In this document: positions 1 to 6,624 of the stretch, in pieces | Position numbering within the stretch: position 1 is the stretch's first letter | How the letters are laid out: the number at the start of each line of letters is the position of its first letter | Assembly (NCBI GenBank): GCA_019243895.1 | Contig: JAFATP010000001.1 | Coordinates: forward strand, 1 to 11,718 | Source: Alphaproteobacteria bacterium | GTDB taxonomy: Bacteria > Pseudomonadota > Alphaproteobacteria > Rickettsiales > SXRF01 | Reading direction: 5' to 3' | DNA: 11,718 bases | Notes under the pieces: model-generated | What the model was told of the DNA's origin: nothing | What the model saw: the letters and a program-made list of their open reading frames with translations, nothing else | The model's database searches: none | Translations under genes and position numbers: made by a program

Positions 1-178
1 CGTCCTGCATGCAGGCAACCAGTTTGGCGATGAGGCCGGTATATGAGGGGCAAATGGAGTTATTGGGGCCAAGGGCGATGGGCGCAACCACCGGCACTTG
101 CGCCATGGCGGGCGCCGCCAGAAACAGCAGCGCCATTCCCATTCCGGCACCGGCGGGTGGTTTATGCGACCTTGGCAT
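1..178 (-). CDS. VirB6-like T4SS inner-membrane protein, N-terminal fragment
   Basis: The gene is cut by the left edge, so only 59 codons are visible. Starting at ATG 178, the product has a basic n-region (R3, H5, K6), a hydrophobic stretch at residues 13-25 and an AMA|Q signal peptidase I site after residue 26. A short mature segment follows with two cysteines (CPSYTGLIAKLVAC, residues 43-56). A secreted or membrane protein directly after virB3-virB4 with this early Cys/Leu-rich segment fits the VirB6/TrbL-type subunits that follow virB4 in Rickettsiales-like vir clusters. That identity is inferred mainly from position, because the diagnostic multi-TM region lies outside the window. ATG 178 overlaps the end of virB4 by 17 bp; ATG 142 and ATG 136 are in frame but give a signal peptide without a basic start. 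No strong Shine-Dalgarno is seen at any of them, so coupling to virB4 translation is likely. It could instead be another secreted Vir protein. Confidence 0.6.
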   Translation of the reverse strand, partial: MPRSHKPPAGAGMGMALLFLAAPAMAQVPVVAPIALGPNNSICPSYTGLIAKLVACMQD

Positions 179-2588
179 TGGCGCTGCCTGACACTCTTTC
201 ACGCTCGCGCCGCAAGCGGTCTTGGAACAGCGGTATCCACGCTTCGGGATTGTCGCCTACCACTTCACGGATTTCATCCAGTATCGCCACGGTTTCCGCG
301 CGCGCGGAAAGAATATTCACCGCCTCCTCCATGCCGGAAAGGTCCAGCTTGGCCACGACCACGTCCTTGCCCTGTTTTACCAGGAAGAAGCGGCTGCCGG
401 GATCGGTGGTCTTCAGCAGATTGAATTCGCGTTCCGACACCATGAACGCCTTGCGGTATTCGTCGGTAGCCTTCGGGTTAGGCAGAAAAATCTGCGTCGC
501 CGTCTGCTGAATAAGCGTCTCCGAAATGGCGCTGTTTGTGGCGTCTTCCACGCTTTGGGTGGCGAACACCACCATGCCGTTCAGCTTGCGCAGCGTCTTC
601 AGCCAGTCGCGGATGCGCCCGGAGAAGGTTTTATTGTCGATCAGCGCCCACGCCTCGTCTAGCACGATAATGGTGGGAGTGCCGTCCAAGGAAAGGGAGA
701 TGCGGTGGAACAGATACAGCAGCACCGGCTCCAGCGCGGCGCGCTCGCGCAATACCTCGCCCATCTCGAAGCCGAACGCCGTTCCGACGGAGAAATCAAC
801 GAAATCCTCGGCGTTATCGAATACCCCGGCATACGGCCCGCCGGAGTGCCACATGCGCAGCCGTCCCGCCAGCGTGCCCGGGCCTTCAATGCCCAGGAAC
901 GGCGCGATATTGCGCAGAATGCGGTCCTGCCATTGCAGCTTGTAATTGCCGTTAACGGCTTCGTTGATGCGCTCGCGGTCTTCGGTGGTAAACTGCTCGT
1001 CATGCGTGGTAACCAGCGTTTGCAGCCAGTCGGCGATGAATCCGCGGTTTTCTGGGGTGTCAGGCAGTTGCAGCGGATTGAAGTGGCATGGCTTGCCCGG
1101 CTCCAGCAGCGTATATTTTCCGCCCATGGCCCGGATGAAAATCTCGGCGCCGCGGTCTTTATCGAAAAAGAAGGTGCGGCAGTTGAATTTCTGCGCCTGC
1201 GCGCAGAGAAAATTCATCAGCACGGTTTTGCCGGAGCCGGTGGGGCCGATGATGGTGGTGTGCCCCACGTCCCGCTGATGGAAGTTGAAAAAATACGGCG
1301 TGCCCGATGACGTATCGAGCACGGTCACCGCGTCGCCCCAGTGATTGCCGCTGATTCTGCCGGTGGGGTAATTATGCAGCGAGGCGAATCCCGCAAGGTT
1401 CATGGTGTTGATATCGGAGCCCCGGGCGATGAAATCGAAATTCGCCGGCAGCTGCGCCCAATATGCCTGCTCAAGAAAGAATTTCTCCCGCACCGGGTTA
1501 ATGCCCACGTTCACCAGCTCGGCAATGGCCATAGACGTATTTTTCTCAAGGGTTTCCAGATTGTCGTCATAGCACAGGATGGACAGCTGGTGTCCGCCGA
1601 ACGCCACATGGCCGGACATCGCCATATCAAGCGCATCGCTGATCTCCGCCACCTGCGAGATGGCCTTGTCCTCCGCGGCGATCATTCGGCGCTGGCGCAC
1701 CTGCATGCGGTTGATGTTCACCGAGCGGTTATGGAAGATATAGCTTTGGGCGATAATAAACTCGAACGGCAGCTGCAAAAATCCGTCCAGCAGTCCCGCC
1801 GCGGTGGCGGGAGCGTATTCGCGGATACTGACCAGCGTGGCAAAGCGCCGCCCGTGCCGCCCGCACGCCTCCAGCGCACGGCCGCCGAAATAAAGCCGGC
1901 AGGTGGGAAGATAATGCGCGATGTCGATGTCGGAAAGCAGCATCGGCTGGGAATAACCGCAATTCACCAGCTTGCCCAGGAACTCCATCGGCTCCGAATA
2001 ATAAAGCCCGTCGCGTTCGACCACGGACAACACCCGCGCGCCGTAATCCTTAAAGGTGGCGACCAGGCGCTGCACCGTTTCTTCCAGCTCCTTCTGCGAT
2101 TCACGTATCGATTGAATCTGCAGCTGCTTGTTGCCGGCCTCGGCGGCGCGCTTGAGGTAATGGTGAACGGCCACCGCGCCCTTGGTGTCCGGCTTGCGCA
2201 CGATCGTGATATAAAGCTCGTTGATATAAGAATCTTTATGATCGTGCTTGCGATGCCATTGCCGGTCCAGCTCGCCGGCGAAACCGGGCGGCTGCTTGCC
2301 CCCCGGATACGCGCTCTGCCGGCGCCGGATGGTGTGAAACCACACCGCATAGCTTCCATCCCCCATGCTTTTCAGCAAGGAATTGCGCACCATTTTTTTC
2401 ATGTCCACGTCTTCGTCGTCCGCCGTCTCAAAGGAAAAGCCGTCCACGCGGATCACCTGAAGGAACGCCTGATTGCGCGTAATGATCGTCTGGTCATCCC
2501 AGTGGTAGAGATAGGGAATGAAATCCGCTTCGCTGGTTTCGCGATGTACGTAACGCGCCTTAGCGGATTTGCGCTTAGTAAGCCGCAT
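162..2588 (-). CDS. virB4: Type IV secretion ATPase VirB4
   Basis: This encodes an 808-residue AAA+/HerA-like ATPase that energises assembly and substrate transfer of a type IV secretion system at the cytoplasmic face of the inner membrane. The N-terminal half (about 1-400) is the CagE/TrbE/VirB family region. The C-terminal half is the motor: Walker A GPTGSGKT at 448-455, Walker B IIVLDEAW at 640-647 (D644, E645) and the conserved FATQSVED segment at 675-682. Its length matches the usual 780-830 residues and nothing is missing. AGGAGA sits 5 nt before the ATG, which supports this start. It lies 35 bp after virB3 and its 3' end overlaps the next vir gene, so the three are one operon read leftward. 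The ATPase motifs make the family assignment firm. Whether the system moves DNA or effector proteins cannot be told from this window. Confidence 0.96.
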   Translation of the reverse strand: MRLTKRKSAKARYVHRETSEADFIPYLYHWDDQTIITRNQAFLQVIRVDGFSFETADDEDVDMKKMVRNSLLKSMGDGSYAVWFHTIRRRQSAYPGGKQPPGFAGELDRQWHRKHDHKDSYINELYITIVRKPDTKGAVAVHHYLKRAAEAGNKQLQIQSIRESQKELEETVQRLVATFKDYGARVLSVVERDGLYYSEPMEFLGKLVNCGYSQPMLLSDIDIAHYLPTCRLYFGGRALEACGRHGRRFATLVSIREYAPATAAGLLDGFLQLPFEFIIAQSYIFHNRSVNINRMQVRQRRMIAAEDKAISQVAEISDALDMAMSGHVAFGGHQLSILCYDDNLETLEKNTSMAIAELVNVGINPVREKFFLEQAYWAQLPANFDFIARGSDINTMNLAGFASLHNYPTGRISGNHWGDAVTVLDTSSGTPYFFNFHQRDVGHTTIIGPTGSGKTVLMNFLCAQAQKFNCRTFFFDKDRGAEIFIRAMGGKYTLLEPGKPCHFNPLQLPDTPENRGFIADWLQTLVTTHDEQFTTEDRERINEAVNGNYKLQWQDRILRNIAPFLGIEGPGTLAGRLRMWHSGGPYAGVFDNAEDFVDFSVGTAFGFEMGEVLRERAALEPVLLYLFHRISLSLDGTPTIIVLDEAWALIDNKTFSGRIRDWLKTLRKLNGMVVFATQSVEDATNSAISETLIQQTATQIFLPNPKATDEYRKAFMVSEREFNLLKTTDPGSRFFLVKQGKDVVVAKLDLSGMEEAVNILSARAETVAILDEIREVVGDNPEAWIPLFQDRLRRERERVSGSANAKVA

Positions 2589-2623
2589 TTCCGTCTCCTG
2601 GCGCTGTTCCCGCCCAAATGACT

Positions 2624-2926
2624 TTAATACAGATCATACGAATTCGTGTTGCCGTGATAAACGCGGTTCAGGCATTTGAGTCCTTTCTTCATCTTCACCA
2701 TGAACATCTCCAATGCCCGGGGCTCCTTCAGGCAAATGATGTAAGCGCAAAGATGCAGTACCGGCATCACGCCCAGCAGAATCAGGAAGCTTTGCGAGTT
2801 GATGAAAATGACCAAGCAGATGGCCATATTCAGCACGAAAAACATATAACTTACGCCGAAAATCATTGTCGGGCGCGTAAGCCCCTGAAACAGCGGGTCG
2901 GATTGCAGACGGCCTGATCCAGCCAT
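2624..2926 (-). CDS. virB3: Type IV secretion inner-membrane protein VirB3
   Basis: A 100-residue protein of the VirB3 family, a small inner-membrane subunit that works with VirB4 at the base of the secretion channel. The family signature is the N-terminal SDPLFQGLTRPTMIFGV (residues 9-25). Two adjacent hydrophobic helices follow at about 22-42 and 47-66, then a basic cytoplasmic tail (KMKKGLK). The length is normal. AGAGAGG lies 6 nt upstream of the ATG. It is the first gene of the leftward operon, 35 bp before virB4, and an extended -10 promoter about 70 nt upstream points at it. In some systems VirB3 and VirB4 are fused; here they are separate. No virB1, virB2 or virB5 accompanies it, and the upstream neighbour is a divergent bactofilin gene. 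Scattered vir clusters of this kind are known in Rickettsiales and relatives. Confidence 0.92.
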   Translation of the reverse strand: MAGSGRLQSDPLFQGLTRPTMIFGVSYMFFVLNMAICLVIFINSQSFLILLGVMPVLHLCAYIICLKEPRALEMFMVKMKKGLKCLNRVYHGNTNSYDLY

Positions 2927-2958
2927 GATGTGCCTCTCTACGAGTGGTAAAAGCTAAA

Positions 2959-2999
2959 AATGAACAAAGACTTAATATCTTCTATCGATCTGGTTCATT
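2959..2999. repeat. 7-bp inverted repeat overlapping the virB -10
   Basis: AATGAAC at 2959-2965 and GTTCATT at 2993-2999 are perfect inverted copies with a 27-bp spacer. The right arm overlaps the predicted virB -10 hexamer (2997-3002). The left arm would lie in the transcribed leader. It could be a repressor site, but a 7-bp pair can also arise by chance in AT-rich spacer DNA. Confidence 0.3.
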
Positions 3000-3005
3000 G
3001 TAGCA
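2997..3005 (-). promoter_or_regulatory. Extended -10 promoter for the virB3-virB4 operon
   Basis: On the minus strand the sequence reads TGCTACAAT, a TGn extended -10 joined to a 5/6 match to TATAAT. No good -35 hexamer stands 16-18 bp upstream, which is common for extended -10 promoters. A start near 2990 would give a 5' leader of about 64 nt to virB3. One arm of a 7-bp inverted repeat overlaps the element. This is a prediction from sequence only. Confidence 0.45.
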
Positions 3006-3030
3006 GAGGAATGTTGCAGTTTTGTTTCAA

Positions 3031-3048
3031 TTGTCATCATCCTGACAA
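3031..3048. promoter_or_regulatory. Operator-like dyad TTGTCA-N6-TGACAA
   Basis: A perfect 6-bp dyad (3031-3036 and 3043-3048) lies between the two divergent promoters. TTGTCATC recurs exactly 30 bp downstream at 3061-3068, where its first six bases form the likely -35 of the bactofilin promoter. The shape (6-6-6, about two helical turns) suits a dimeric helix-turn-helix regulator. No regulator gene is in the window, so its ligand protein is unknown. Confidence 0.4.
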
Positions 3049-3060
3049 GAAACTTGCGCC

Positions 3061-3090
3061 TTGTCATCCTCCCGCCGCATACCGAATAAT
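3061..3090 (+). promoter_or_regulatory. Promoter for the bactofilin gene
   Basis: TTGTCA (3061-3066, 5/6 match to TTGACA) and AATAAT (3085-3090, 5/6 match to TATAAT) are separated by 18 bp. A start near 3097 would leave a leader of about 93 nt before ATG 3190. The -10 overlaps the left arm of the 10-bp inverted repeat at 3079-3124, so occupation of that repeat could block the promoter. Confidence 0.5.
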
Positions 3091-3124
3091 GCTCATTTTA
3101 CTATGGCAAAATCCTATTCGGTAT
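3079..3124. repeat. Perfect 10-bp inverted repeat at the bactofilin promoter
   Basis: ATACCGAATA at 3079-3088 and TATTCGGTAT at 3115-3124 are exact inverted copies with a 26-bp spacer. The left arm covers most of the predicted -10 and the right arm lies in the early transcribed leader. With a start near 3097 the two arms are not both in the RNA. That favours a DNA-level role, such as a protein bound at two half-sites, over an RNA hairpin. Confidence 0.5.
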
Positions 3125-3189
3125 TGTACTGTGAGCCACTCAATTCGGCCCTGTTGCTTTGTTTTAACGACTTTTCCGGGAGTTAGCCT

Positions 3190-3972
3190 ATGTTCCGCCG
3201 TGCAGATAAAGAAAATGAACCCTTCGCCTCCGATGAAACCCCTACCGCCCAAGGCTCGCTGCTCGGCAGCAGTTTCGTGGAATCCGCCACAGTGATTGCG
3301 CCGGAGCGCGCTCCCGCCCAGCCTTCCACGCCACCCGCGGCGGCGGCCTCTGCGGCCGGCTCCGGCGTGGCCAGCAGCTATCAAATGAATGCCGCCGCGC
3401 GCTCCACTTCCCCGGATAGCGCCCAGCGCCCGCAACCGTTGCCCTCCGCTGCCGCCGGCTATCGGCCCGCCGCCGCTCATGAGCCGGTCCGTCCGCGCCA
3501 GGCAGACCCCAAAGCCGGACAGCCAACAGGTCACGCTCCCGCTCCCGCCGGCATAATGGGCGCTCCGGAACGCCAGAAGGATACCCGCCGCATGCTCACG
3601 GTCGGTGCCGATATCCTGCTGAAAGGCGAAATCGCGACGTGCGACCGGCTGGTCATCGAAGGCAAGGTGGATGCCACGCTCAACGATGTCGTCACCGTGG
3701 AGATCGCGGAATCCGGCTCGTTTAAAGGCAACGCCACCATTGAAAACGCCGAGATCAGCGGATTATTCGAGGGTGACCTGGTGGTGAGAGGCCGCCTCGT
3801 CATCAATGCCACCGGCAAAGTGCGCGGGAAGATCACTTACGGCGAAATCGAAATTGCGCGCGGCGGCGAACTCACCGGCGAGATCAAAATCATTTCCGCC
3901 GCCGGAACCGGCTATCAAACCCGCGGCAACCGCGAAAAATCACGCGAGGAGAAGGAAAAAGTAGCGGCGTAA
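3190..3972 (+). CDS. Bactofilin-family cytoskeletal protein
   Basis: A 260-residue protein of the bactofilin (DUF583) family. Bactofilins polymerise without nucleotide into membrane-associated filaments that position cell-wall or appendage machinery. Residues 1-135 are a low-complexity Ala/Pro/Ser-rich region predicted to be disordered. Residues 136-237 form the right-handed beta-helix core, starting MLTVGADILLKGEI and continuing with regular hydrophobic-Gly repeats to GGELTGEIKII. A short charged Lys/Glu/Arg tail ends the protein. The N-terminal disordered region is longer than in the smallest bactofilins but within the family range. GGGAG lies 7 nt before the ATG. It is divergent from virB3 and closed by a strong terminator, so it is probably transcribed alone. 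The divergent arrangement suggests, but does not show, a link to the secretion apparatus; a role in cell shape near glmS is equally possible. Confidence 0.93.
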   Translation: MFRRADKENEPFASDETPTAQGSLLGSSFVESATVIAPERAPAQPSTPPAAAASAAGSGVASSYQMNAAARSTSPDSAQRPQPLPSAAAGYRPAAAHEPVRPRQADPKAGQPTGHAPAPAGIMGAPERQKDTRRMLTVGADILLKGEIATCDRLVIEGKVDATLNDVVTVEIAESGSFKGNATIENAEISGLFEGDLVVRGRLVINATGKVRGKITYGEIEIARGGELTGEIKIISAAGTGYQTRGNREKSREEKEKVAA

Positions 3973-3988
3973 TCAATCAGAAACCCTT

Positions 3989-4017
3989 AAAAAAAGGGCG
4001 CATATGCGCCCTTTTTT
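3989..4017 (+). terminator. Intrinsic terminator after the bactofilin gene
   Basis: GGGCGCATATGCGCCC (3996-4011) is a perfect palindrome, preceded by seven A and followed by six T. It therefore acts on the plus strand and could act on the minus strand too. It begins about 16 nt after the bactofilin stop codon and ends only 11 nt before the next start codon. Confidence 0.9.
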
Positions 4018-4028
4018 CTTGAGCCTTT

Positions 4029-4790
4029 ATGCGTAGCCCTTCCCTGTTGCCTACCATTGCGCAAGCGGAACGTTTCGGCGGCATAAGCTATCATCTGGAT
4101 GGCGAGCTGGTGCCCGCGCTCACCGTGGAGCTAAGCACGGGCAGCAGCGTTTATTTCGAACACCATACCCTGCTGTGGAAAAGCCCGCGCGTGGAGATCG
4201 GTGTAAAATCGCTGCGCGGGGTGTTCAAGCGCGCGTTATCCGGCATGCAGATCTTCATGACGGAAGCCACCGGCAGCGGGCCGATCGCCTTCAGCCGCGA
4301 CGGCGTCGGCCATATTTTCCCCATGCACCTGAAGCGCGGCCAGCAATTGCATGTGCGCGAACATCAGTTTCTGGCGGCCACCGGCGACATCGATTATACG
4401 TTCGAGCGCGTGCGCGGCGTGTCCAACATCCTGTTCGGCGGCAACGGTTTTTTCATTGATAAATTCTTTGCCGAAAGCGCTGACGGCATCGTCTGGCTGC
4501 ACGGTTACGGGAATGTTTTCGAAGTGATTCTGTCAGATGGTGAACAGATCGATGTGGAACCGGGCGCCTGGCTTTACAAGGACCCCACGGTGTCGATGGC
4601 CACCACGCTGACCCAGTTGGCCACCGGCCTGCTGGCTTCCTCCAGCATCACCATGAACCGCTTCACCGGGCCGGGGCGGCTCGGCATCCAATCCATGTCG
4701 CTGCTGCCGCTTGGCGAGGCTGGGCAAGGCGGCCAGGCGGTCGGCCTGGGCGCGCTGGCGCTGGCGCTGCTGGGCGGCAAGCGCAATTAA
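4029..4790 (+). CDS. AIM24 / TIGR00266-family protein
   Basis: A 253-residue protein of the AIM24 (TIGR00266, DUF124) family, beta-rich proteins related to the yeast mitochondrial biogenesis factor Aim24. The bacterial function is not established. Recognisable family features are the LTVELSTGSSVYFEHHTLLWKS start of the fold (residues 31-52), a Gly/Phe-rich middle (GGNGFFIDKF, about 138-147), WLHGYGNVFEV (157-167) and a short Gly/Leu-rich C-terminus. Length is typical. An in-frame TGA at 4020-4022 excludes any earlier start and the next Met is about 70 codons in, so ATG 4029 is the start. It has no recognisable Shine-Dalgarno and sits 11 nt behind a terminator. It ends 13 nt before glmS, so the two are probably co-transcribed, from a promoter inside the bactofilin gene or by read-through. 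Confidence 0.85.
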   Translation: MRSPSLLPTIAQAERFGGISYHLDGELVPALTVELSTGSSVYFEHHTLLWKSPRVEIGVKSLRGVFKRALSGMQIFMTEATGSGPIAFSRDGVGHIFPMHLKRGQQLHVREHQFLAATGDIDYTFERVRGVSNILFGGNGFFIDKFFAESADGIVWLHGYGNVFEVILSDGEQIDVEPGAWLYKDPTVSMATTLTQLATGLLASSSITMNRFTGPGRLGIQSMSLLPLGEAGQGGQAVGLGALALALLGGKRN

Positions 4791-4803
4791 CGAGATCGTG
4801 CCA

Positions 4804-6624
4804 ATGTGCGGCATTATCGGCATTACCAGTCATCAACCGGTTGCGGAATCCGTGCTGGAAGGGTTGAAGCGGCTTGAATATCGCGGCTATGATTCTGCGG
4901 GGATCGCCACGGTCAGCGATGGTTCCATCGCACGGCGCCGCGCGGCGGGGAAGCTTTCCAACCTGGCGGCGCTCCTGGAAAAAGCACCGCTTCCCGGCGC
5001 CACCGGCATCGGCCACACGCGGTGGGCCACTCACGGCGCGCCTTCGGAAAGCAACGCGCATCCGCACGCAACCGGGCGCGTGGCGGCGGTGCATAACGGC
5101 ATTATCGAGAATTTCGCTGAGCTGCGCGACGCGTTGCAGGCCAAAGGCTATTCCTTCTCCAGCCAGACCGATTCGGAAGTCATCCCCGTGCTTGTCACCT
5201 CGTTGCTGGATCAGGGTTATGCGCCGGAAAAAGCCGCCGCCGCCGCCATTGCGCAGCTCAGGGGGGCCTTCGCCTTCGCACTGATTTTCCGCGATGCGCC
5301 CGAGCTGCTGATCGGCGCCCGGCGCGGCGCGCCGCTTGCCGTCGGTTATGGAAAAGACTGCATGCTGCTGGGATCTGACGCGGTGGCGGTGGCTCATATT
5401 ACCAACCGCGTCGCCTATCTTGAGGAAGGCGATTGGGCGATCCTCACGCCGAAAAGCGCCGTGATCTTCGATAAGCACGGCAGTGAGGCGCAGCGCACGG
5501 TTACCACGGTGAGCGATATCGGCCTGGCCGTCAGCAAAGGGAATTACCGCCATTTCATGCAGAAGGAAATTTACGAACAGCCCGCGGTGCTGGCCGAAAC
5601 CTTGAGTGCGTATTATGATGCCGCTCGCCAGCGCTTCGTATTGCCAGCGCTGCCGATGGCGCTGCATGCATTGAACCGGCTGCACCTGGTGGCGTGCGGC
5701 TCTTCGTTTTTCGCCTCGCTGGTGGCGCGCTACTGGTTTGAAGACTTGGCCCGCCTGCCGGTGGACCTCGATATCGCCTCCGAATTCCGCTACCGTACCC
5801 CCATTCTCCGCGAAAACGAGATGACGGTGGCCATCTCCCAATCCGGCGAAACTGCCGATACGCTGGCGGCATTGAGGTATGCGCGCCAGCATCATCGCTG
5901 CGTGGCGATTGTCAACGTGACGGAAAGCACCATGGCCCGGGAGGCGGATGTCGTGCTGCGCACGCTGGCGGGCGCGGAGATCGGCGTGGCGTCCACTAAG
6001 GCTTATACCGCCCAGCTCGGCGTGCTGGCGTGCCTGGCGCTGATGCTGGCGCAGGCGCGCGGCACGCTGGAGGCGAACGTCCTGCAGCGATTAACGCACG
6101 CGCTGTTGACCACCCCTTCCCTGCTGGCGCAGGCGCTTGAATTGGATGAAACCATCGCCGGCGTCGCCGCCGATATCGTCGAAGCGCGCGACGTGCTTTA
6201 TCTCGGGCGCGGCACCGCCTATGCCACTGCGCATGAAGGAGCGCTGAAGCTCAAGGAAATCTCCTACATCCATGCCGAGGCATATGCAGCGGGGGAAATG
6301 AAGCACGGCCCCATTGCGCTGATCGACGAGCACGTGCCGATCATCGCTATTGCACCGAGTGACGGGCTGTTCGAAAAGACCGCCTCCAACCTTCAGGAAG
6401 CGGCGGCGCGCGGCGGCAGGATTATTGCTTTAACCGACCGCGCCGGCGCGGCGGCGCTGGGCGGCATCGCCGCCGCCTGCATCGTGCTGCCGGACGCCCA
6501 CCCCTTCATCACGCCGCTGCTTTACACGGTGCCGGTGCAGTTGCTGGCGTATCACGTGGCATTGCTGAAAGGCACGGATGTGGATCAGCCGCGCAATCTC
6601 GCCAAATCAGTCACCGTGGAATAA
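4804..6624 (+). CDS. glmS: Glutamine-fructose-6-phosphate aminotransferase (isomerising)
   Basis: GlmS converts fructose-6-phosphate and L-glutamine into glucosamine-6-phosphate and glutamate, the entry step to UDP-GlcNAc, peptidoglycan and lipid A. The product is 606 residues, close to the E. coli enzyme. An upstream in-frame start is open, but ATG 4804 is right because it places the catalytic Cys at position 2 (MCGIIG) after Met removal. The class-II glutaminase domain shows HTRWATHG (71-78), HNGIIENF (97-104) and TDSE (122-125). Two SIS domains follow, with VACGSS (296-301), ISQSGET (344-350), ASTKAYTAQ (396-404) and an EGALKLKEISYIHAEAYAAGEMKHGP stretch (478-503). The end, DQPRNLAKSVTVE, carries the conserved C-terminal Lys. 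It follows the AIM24 gene by 13 nt and overlaps the opposite-strand peptidase homologue by 14 bp. No glmS ribozyme-like leader is apparent; the 5' side is coding. Confidence 0.98.
   Translation: MCGIIGITSHQPVAESVLEGLKRLEYRGYDSAGIATVSDGSIARRRAAGKLSNLAALLEKAPLPGATGIGHTRWATHGAPSESNAHPHATGRVAAVHNGIIENFAELRDALQAKGYSFSSQTDSEVIPVLVTSLLDQGYAPEKAAAAAIAQLRGAFAFALIFRDAPELLIGARRGAPLAVGYGKDCMLLGSDAVAVAHITNRVAYLEEGDWAILTPKSAVIFDKHGSEAQRTVTTVSDIGLAVSKGNYRHFMQKEIYEQPAVLAETLSAYYDAARQRFVLPALPMALHALNRLHLVACGSSFFASLVARYWFEDLARLPVDLDIASEFRYRTPILRENEMTVAISQSGETADTLAALRYARQHHRCVAIVNVTESTMAREADVVLRTLAGAEIGVASTKAYTAQLGVLACLALMLAQARGTLEANVLQRLTHALLTTPSLLAQALELDETIAGVAADIVEARDVLYLGRGTAYATAHEGALKLKEISYIHAEAYAAGEMKHGPIALIDEHVPIIAIAPSDGLFEKTASNLQEAAARGGRIIALTDRAGAAALGGIAAACIVLPDAHPFITPLLYTVPVQLLAYHVALLKGTDVDQPRNLAKSVTVE

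Noticed and set aside
1341-2621. 426-codon plus-strand ORF opposite virB4
   Set aside because: A long His/Arg/Gln-rich shadow frame produced by GC-rich codon use; virB4 on the other strand has unmistakable ATPase motifs.
2960-3295. 111-codon plus-strand ORF across the virB3/bactofilin spacer
   Set aside because: It overlaps the bactofilin gene in another frame, has Cys/Pro-rich random-looking sequence, and covers the promoters and dyads.
4711-4803. 31-codon N-terminal extension of the glmS frame
   Set aside because: GlmS needs Cys at position 2 as its N-terminal nucleophile, which only ATG 4804 gives; the extension lies within the AIM24 coding region.
4663-5895. 410-codon minus-strand ORF opposite glmS and the end of the AIM24 gene
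   Set aside because: Its composition (Arg/His/Gln-rich, no domain) is that of a shadow frame, and glmS is certain on the plus strand.
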